Shown here one piece after another: positions 58,806 to 64,000 of a DNA stretch of 64,000 nt. The stretch lies in assembly GCA_022559845.1 (NCBI GenBank), contig JAHNEJ010001806.1, positions 166,306 through 230,305 on the forward strand, in the 5' to 3' direction. Under the pieces are notes generated by a model. That model had not been told where the DNA came from and searched no databases. It saw only the letters and a list, made by a program, of their open reading frames with translations. Both the position numbers and the translations under genes were made by a program. The DNA is from Amorphophallus konjac. Lineage: Eukaryota > Streptophyta > Magnoliopsida > Alismatales > Araceae. Position 1 is the first letter of the stretch, and every line of letters starts with the position of its first letter.

Positions 58806-58940
58806 AATAGAACGACAACGAGCTTGCACAAGACACATGCAGACAAACAAACGACACACAAACCATGCAAACAAATCACACAAAACAAACCACACAAGGA
58901 AAACACACGGACTCATCTATGACCCTAGACACACCTAATG

Positions 58941-60353
58941 TTAGTCCGACCCGTACATGGGCGACGGCGGACCAGGACACCCAAATATGTGCCATGCATG
59001 CATGTTGTGCAACTGGGAATGGATGGCTTGGGGAACAACTATACGTCGGGTGTGGCTATGCGTGGATGGTCTTTTGAATGTGGGCGACTCGGGTGGTTTA
59101 GAAGGGCCGGGTGTAGGTGGGTCGGGGTTGGTGGATGTAGATGGCCCATCCCGAGGGGAAGGGGCATAAAAGTGGGCTTCCTTGAAGAAGGGGAGTACGG
59201 GTGGTAACTCGGGAAGCCTAATAGTGAAGGGGTCAAAAGGGTCAAAGAAGGTATGACCCCTTGTGGTGGGTTCCCACAAGTTACGGTCCCACATGTAGAA
59301 GTTTTGAAGGTGTGGGTAGTCACCTTCTTGAATTGTAACGGGTGGGACGGGGATTGTAGGCAAGATGTATGAGTCCTCCCTCGGACAAAAGGGTATGAAT
59401 TCGGGCTCGTCCGGTAAGGGGAGGAGTAAGAGGATCTCCGTGGTGACACAACCCACGGTGCACTCGGAGGTAATGGACCCTAAGGCCGGATGGGTGAAGC
59501 TAAGACTAGCGGGTTGGTCAAAGCCTCGGGCCAGTAGGTGCGTCAACTTCCATTGTGAATCTAATCCCATGACAAGATCGTCTAACGTGTCAACATGGTG
59601 ACTAGATTGAAATGTGGTATGGAATGAGTTGACTGGCACTAAAGGTAAGGTGGGGTCCATGAAGGGGAAGGGAGGTGGGACCAAGCCATCCTTGAGCCAA
59701 CTAAGAAGCGGCTCGGCTATGAAAAGCGTACCCGTTAGAAACACGGGTGGCTCGGGCTTGGGTGGTTCCAAATGAGAAGGTTCCGAAGCAAGTTCGGAAA
59801 GAAAGGGTGGTGAGCATGGGTCTGTAGGCGGAGTGGCCTGATACGAGCGGATGGGTGGTGACACGGAGATGATCGGCCGAAGGATGTCGGGAAATACGAA
59901 CTTGCCGGGTAGGTGAGGTGGATATAAGGTGCAGGTCCTCGTATCCCGGTCAAAGATCGCTCTCCTCTCTTTCAACCAAGGTCGCCCTAGCATAATGTAT
60001 GGGCCTGTGGGCGTACCAAGGTTGCACCATGCACCATCACAGTAAAGAGTGGAGCCAATCATCCTTTCAAACTCGACAAAAGCGAAATCTCCATCGCGGA
60101 TAATCTTACCCACCTTGGAGAGGGACTCCACGATATCAAGAGACACCCAATTATGTAAATCATTATGAGCGAAATGGAGTCTCGACGTGGACCCACTGGG
60201 TAGAGTAGCTTTACTAACGAGATGAGTGAAAGCTAATGGTCGGGCCATGAAGGCATTGGATTGGGCCACAAAGGATGTCCCTTTGGACGCATGATCTTGG
60301 GGAACGACCATGGGTAGCGAACATGGACATGCATACACATGGAGACAAGACAC
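58941..60353 (-). CDS. Pro-rich 470-residue protein of the non-autonomous element, with retropepsin-like segment
   Basis: One uninterrupted minus-strand frame, 470 codons, starting about 300 bp after the primer-binding site. Residues about 105-150 contain PYIMLGRPWLKERRA and TRTCTLYP, which resemble the second half of gypsy-type aspartic proteases (the ILGRPWL element after the flap). The N-terminal catalytic DSG/DTG motif is not seen. The remainder is rich in Pro, Phe and Ser (for example TNPDPPTPGPSKPPESP) with a basic THSHTRRIVVP stretch near the C-terminus. No zinc knuckle, RT or integrase is present. That a frame this long is still open in an element with 2.7 percent LTR divergence suggests it was coding at insertion. 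Function unknown. Confidence 0.65.
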   Translation of the reverse strand: MSCLHVYACPCSLPMVVPQDHASKGTSFVAQSNAFMARPLAFTHLVSKATLPSGSTSRLHFAHNDLHNWVSLDIVESLSKVGKIIRDGDFAFVEFERMIGSTLYCDGAWCNLGTPTGPYIMLGRPWLKERRAIFDRDTRTCTLYPPHLPGKFVFPDILRPIISVSPPIRSYQATPPTDPCSPPFLSELASEPSHLEPPKPEPPVFLTGTLFIAEPLLSWLKDGLVPPPFPFMDPTLPLVPVNSFHTTFQSSHHVDTLDDLVMGLDSQWKLTHLLARGFDQPASLSFTHPALGSITSECTVGCVTTEILLLLPLPDEPEFIPFCPREDSYILPTIPVPPVTIQEGDYPHLQNFYMWDRNLWEPTTRGHTFFDPFDPFTIRLPELPPVLPFFKEAHFYAPSPRDGPSTSTNPDPPTPGPSKPPESPTFKRPSTHSHTRRIVVPQAIHSQLHNMHAWHIFGCPGPPSPMYGSD

Positions 60354-60667
60354 TAGACTGACTAATGCAAAGGTTGGGATGCATGCATACTAAGGACAAG
60401 ACACCAAGACTCGGTACGGGGCGGAGTTAATCGATCCGAAGATCACTCGCGCAAGTGTGCGGCCTTCCCGATAGGCGTAGCCAAACGTTCGGACACACCT
60501 TTTGATATACCGAGTAAAGGGATGTAAATGTGACCCAAAAGACACTTTTTTTTGTTTTAAAACAATGATGGCCCTAAACACGACTTAGGCAATGACTAAT
60601 GACTAGACGTAAATGACACTTTTTTTTTTGTTAGACACCTTAGACTCAACTTGCTCTGATACCAAAT
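60354..60667 (-). other. Leader region and primer-binding site of the non-autonomous element
   Basis: On the minus strand TGGTATCAGAG (60654-60664) lies 3 bases after the 5' LTR, followed by CAAGTTGAGTC, a poly-A run (60621-60629) and about 270 bp of leader before the ATG at 60353. Apart from the primer-binding site, no function is assigned. Confidence 0.75.
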
Positions 60668-62738
60668 TGATGCGGGACGGGACCACGGACACGACAAGCT
60701 CACGGTTGTCCCTTAACGAGGGAAGCGTCGGATGTGCGCGGTTGAGAAACCGGCCATGAGCTAGGGTGATCGGCTCTCTCGTGTGCCCGGATCGGGTCAC
60801 GGGACGGTCTCGCACTCTCTCGCAGCAGCGGTAATGAATAAATAAAGCGAGCTAGATATCCCTACACATGCTCTCTAGCAGCGGCATAAACAAATATATA
60901 TGAAGTAAGCAAAATGCCAAGTAAGGGAGCGAATGCGATACCTCCACGCGCTCGGCGTGGGGACGACGGACCCGGCCGAAACTCGTACTCCCGGGATAAA
61001 TATTACACAATGATGACAGCAATGAAATATCGCCCACTCCACGCAGGGAGGTAAAGGGCTACACAACTGGGCCCGGGAGGACCGAATTCGGGTTGACGGG
61101 CGGCTTCTCGCGTCTCTTCGGCAGCACCCGAACTTGTGGCTGTGGGGCCCACGCGCTGTCCGGAGGGGCCGTGTGGGACCCGGTGGCACCGCTGTAGTGG
61201 GGACACTTAGGGAAGCGCTCCCTGGGCTGGCGACACGTTGGTTCGCCGGCCGGAGGCCAGGCGGCTCCGTTCGGCACCGGTCGGAATGACCGGCCACGGA
61301 TCTGCCGGTTCTATTTTCCGGCGCGCGCTCCGGCGAGAACGGACACTGCGATCAGCCCCGACGTCGGAATGCAACGAAACTGGTGCCGTTGGAAAGATAC
61401 TTCGAAGGGTTTCAACCCAAGGTGATTACAGAAAAATAATCAAACCTGTACTTCTGATTGGCGAATTTTGAAGTTTGCTGTTGTACAGTGTCTGAACTCT
61501 CAGACTAGCAGGGAACTCTCCTGAGAGTTGCCTTTGACCGATATGAAGACCTCGGATGCAGACTTTCATAAAAGTATTAGGAAATCAAGTGAGAAAACCA
61601 GGACTATTTTTGGATCTGGATTTGGAGGTGGGGGTGATTTTTTATGATTTTGGAAGTGGAGGGTGGTCGGATCTGGGATCTGACTGACAACACTGTAGCT
61701 GAGGAAGAACACGAATTTCTAAAAAGAGATAGAAGGATGATAAAAAATTAATAAAATTTTTGGATGTAGGGAGTGATGGACAGAACTCCCAGTAAAATTG
61801 GGAGGGTTTGGACAAATCAAAAAGATGGTCGGAGGTGAGAAACACAGGGCTGCTGTCACTGTAGACAGAGACAAAACAGATTTGGGAGTGAAAGATGCAC
61901 GAAAATGGAAAAATAGTAAACGAGGGATTTTGGAGCTGGAATGTTTTGTGGAGGAGGGTCTAGAAGGCAGGAACACACCATAAAAATTTAAATCCACGAA
62001 GAGGCCGTGGCTGATAGAAGGAATTTTGGGAAGAGGCTGCTGTCTGCCAAGGATAGAACTTCGACGGCGGCTCGATGGCGGCACGAACGGCGGCGGCGGC
62101 GGCACAGATGATCACCGGAGATAGAGGGGAGGGGATAGAAGATAGAAATCACTCTAGAACTGGAGGTTGGAGGAGAGAAACCAGAGGGAGAGAGGAGGGG
62201 CTCAAGAACACTCTTGATTTTCCAATAATTTTCTCTTCATTAATGCCAACAAATGGAAAATACAACCTTTTATATGCCTTACATCAAACCTAATCTACAC
62301 CATTAGATCTAGGGGATGGGATTGGAGGGCCTAGATTAAGTGTGAATGACTCATAAAAATTAATAAAATACTAAGGGGAGAGGGGCGCCCCCTTGACCAT
62401 GGTTAATGGGGGTTGAATGGGTAGGTGAGGTAGGTAACCCACCTTGGACTAATTAAGCCACTTGTCTCCCATGTGGTCAAATGGCATTCAACCCTTCTAG
62501 ATGGTCACCTAGGATGGTTGACCAGCCCCACATGAGTGACATGGACCAATGGGAAAGGGCTGAGGGCCCCCTTGCTGGTCCTACTAACAAATTACAAAGA
62601 AACCCAAACAATCCGTGGGAATGACACATTGGCTTCTAAAGCCGTACAATTGCGCATATACTTTCCCGTGGATATACAAATAAAGTAAAGGACATAAATG
62701 CAAAATAAAATGTACATGCTCGGCGTCGATTCCCATCA
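60668..62738 (-). repeat. 5' LTR of the non-autonomous element (uninterrupted)
   Basis: 2,071 bp. It serves as the empty-site reference for the chromovirus insertion: GGGGCGCCCCCTTG at about 62382-62395 is the intact target. Confidence 0.92.
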
Positions 62739-62743
62739 CATTC
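62739..62743 (+). repeat. Target-site duplication CATTC, right
   Basis: Pairs with 46819-46823. Confidence 0.9.
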
Positions 62744-63212
62744 AAGGAAGATCAATGTGAAGCTGTCTAAGGAAGAAGAAAGGAAGAAGCAAGTAAGCAA
62801 GCAAGAGATCAAGGGAAGATTGCCAAAGGTGAAAGAACAAGATTTTCACAACCCATTCAAAGCCATTCAAGCGAAGAAAGAATCAACGCAAGATCTGCAT
62901 CATACACTCAGGGGGAGCCTAAATCAGGAGCATTCTAAACTATGGTTTAATTGTTTTGGTGTCTTGTGCTTTGAGTTTCAAATTTGTGTCTCTCATAAAC
63001 TGCAAACTCGTGTGTGTGTGGATCGTGTTGGATCCGTGGTCGTGTGTGGTCATTATACTTTATTCGTGTGTTGTGTGCGTAAAGCTTTCTAGATCTACGT
63101 GTGTGTGTGGATCTATTTAGATCCGGTCTTCTTAGTGTGTGGAGTGCTGCATCTATTGCAGTGTGTGTGTGTGTTGTTGATCCTTCTGTCGGATCATGTT
63201 GGAGACCTCATC

Positions 63213-63310
<98 letters not shown>

Positions 63311-63744
63311 GGGGTGCATCCCCGTGTGTGTGTGCAGGCGTCGTCCTGCGTGTGTGGTTGGAGCGTCGTCTCCGTTTGGAGATTTATCACCGAGTGAAGC
63401 CTCACCGGGTTTGGTGAGGGGTGGACGTAGGACTGCCGTCGTTGCATCCGAACCACCTTTAAAATCGTTGTGCATTGTGGTTTGTATTGTGTGGTTTGCT
63501 CCATTTCCTCTATCTTTATTCTACATAAACGTTAGTTTAAATTGTTGTTCTGGATTTATCTTCGTATATCATGCATAATCTATATGTTATTATATAAAGT
63601 TTGATAAATCCGATTTGTGATCATATAGTTTCAAATCTCTTTTCTAGCATTCTCTCACATATTTCAAAAAGGGTAAAAGTTTTCGTAAAATCTGTAATCA
63701 CCCAACTCACCCCCCTCTTGGGTGTCATTGATCGCGGGACTTCA
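62744..63744 (+). repeat. 5' LTR of copia B, right part
   Basis: It continues the LTR after the nested element. It contains a long (GT)n microsatellite at about 63215-63309 and ends with CA before the primer-binding site. Frames giving Val-Cys or Thr-His runs here are microsatellite artefacts. Confidence 0.8.
63215..63309 (+). repeat. (GT)n microsatellite, about 47 repeats
   Basis: An uninterrupted dinucleotide run of about 95 bp within the copia B LTR. Shorter GTGTGT runs flank it at 63010, 63100, 63160 and 63325. Confidence 0.95.
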
Positions 63745-63745
63745 A

Positions 63746-63759
63746 TTGGTATCAGAGCC
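63746..63759 (+). other. Primer-binding site of copia B
   Basis: TTGGTATCAGAGCC one base after the LTR end at 63744; complementary to initiator tRNA-Met. Confidence 0.88.
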
Positions 63760-63805
63760 GAGGCTCTAATTTCATTAATCTAACGATCTAGAGTGATCCG
63801 GATCA

Positions 63806-64000
63806 ATGACTACCATGATGTATACTTTGAATTCTTCACCTGTATTTGATGGTTGTAATTTTGATTTGTGGTTAGGTAGAATGTGTAGTCTAGTCAATTC
63901 ATACGACCCTAAGCTATAAAAGCTTATCTCATATGTTCCTCATGAATTGCCTAAAGACAAAAATGTCTGGACTGAAAATCAAAAGCTTGAACATGATCAA
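63806..64000 (+). pseudogene. Copia B gag, N-terminal fragment with an in-frame stop
   Basis: ATG at 63806, then NSSPVFDGCNFDLWLGRM, the usual 'FDG.N...W..RM' start of copia gag. A TAA at 63917-63919 interrupts the frame after 37 codons; similarity continues in the same frame (ELPKDKNVWTENQK) to the edge of the window. Confidence 0.75.

Larger units (their letters stand above)
46824..62738 (-). mobile_element. Non-autonomous (LARD-like) LTR retrotransposon, minus orientation, carrying an atypical ORF
   Basis: 5' LTR 60668-62738 (2,071 bp). Interior 58485-60667 (about 2.2 kb). 3' LTR 46824-48552 plus 58130-58484, split by a chromovirus. Outer TSD CATTC. In plus orientation the LTRs run TGATGCGGG...TTCCCATCA. 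The minus-strand primer-binding site TGGTATCAGAG (60654-60664) adjoins the 5' LTR, and a purine-rich ACCCGGGGAGAGT precedes the 3' LTR. The interior has no RT, RNase H or integrase; it encodes a Pro-rich protein at 58941-60353. By hand count the LTRs differ at about 55 sites (about 2.7 percent) plus an 8-bp indel, so it is older than the chromovirus inside it. Confidence 0.9.
45707..64000 (+). mobile_element. Second Ty1-copia element (copia B), 5' part; 5' LTR split by a nested element
   Basis: The LTR starts TGTTGAACTATGGTTTTGATG at 45707, is interrupted at 46823/62744 by a nested LTR element, and ends GGGACTTCA at 63744. ATTGGTATCAGAGCC (primer-binding site for tRNA-Met) follows at once, and then a copia gag start. 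LTR length without the insertion is about 2.1 kb. The interior and the 3' LTR lie beyond the window. The LTR start resembles Sirevirus LTRs, but the family call needs pol. Confidence 0.85.

Noticed and set aside
63099..63578. Open frames with long Val-Cys or Thr-His runs, both strands
   Set aside because: Direct translation of the (GT)n microsatellite in the copia B LTR.

Overview
This is a window of plant nuclear DNA, probably monocot. The one recognisable host gene has a GC-rich first exon and AT-rich long introns, and almost everything else is plant transposable elements: Ty1-copia including a Sirevirus, chromodomain Ty3-gypsy, a Tat-like gypsy LTR family, hAT, a CACTA-like end, a LINE fragment and MITEs. 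Species-level assignment is not possible from the sequence alone. No bacterial-type operons, tRNA, rRNA or CRISPR arrays were seen.

Host gene (1921-21143, minus strand). A DEAD-box RNA helicase of the plant mitochondrial PMH/RH9-RH53 type can be followed through six exons with canonical splice sites and continuous phase. An Arg-rich presequence, the Q motif and motifs I to VI are all present. Intron 1 is 15.4 kb and holds a hAT element (about 6148-15404) with a second hAT nested in its 3' coding region (10336-14559), a LINE fragment and MITEs. The C-terminal exon is not visible. The left edge of the window (1-1061) is the 3' end of a gypsy-type LTR, so the last exon is probably beyond it.

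Middle (21.4-32.4 kb). This is gene-poor. It holds a diverged tandem repeat of about 157 bp (22.5-23.0 kb), five GTCGAC palindromes at about 72-bp spacing (23.3-23.6 kb), a CACTA-type terminus (25779), two related Tat-like gypsy LTRs on the minus strand (ending at 27664 and 32400) and a 24-bp minisatellite (30.37-30.63 kb).

Right half (32.4-64 kb). This is a nest of LTR retrotransposons. A young Sirevirus (32661-44124, TSD ACACA) has gag, pol and an envelope-like ORF. A second copia element starts at 45707 and runs off the right edge. Its 5' LTR is split by a minus-strand, apparently non-autonomous LTR element (46824-62738, TSD CATTC) with an unusual Pro-rich 470-codon ORF. One LTR of that element is in turn split by a Tekay/Del-type chromovirus (48553-58129). 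Hand-counted LTR divergence (about 2.7 percent for the middle element, about 1.8 percent for the chromovirus, about 0.4 percent for the Sirevirus) agrees with the nesting order.

The most interesting signals are: (i) the non-autonomous element with its atypical ORF; (ii) GTCGAC motifs in the Sirevirus that occur as eight pairs, every pair exactly 22 bp apart, in both LTRs, in the gag C-terminus and behind pol; (iii) similar GTCGAC arrays in two other, apparently unrelated repeats of the window.
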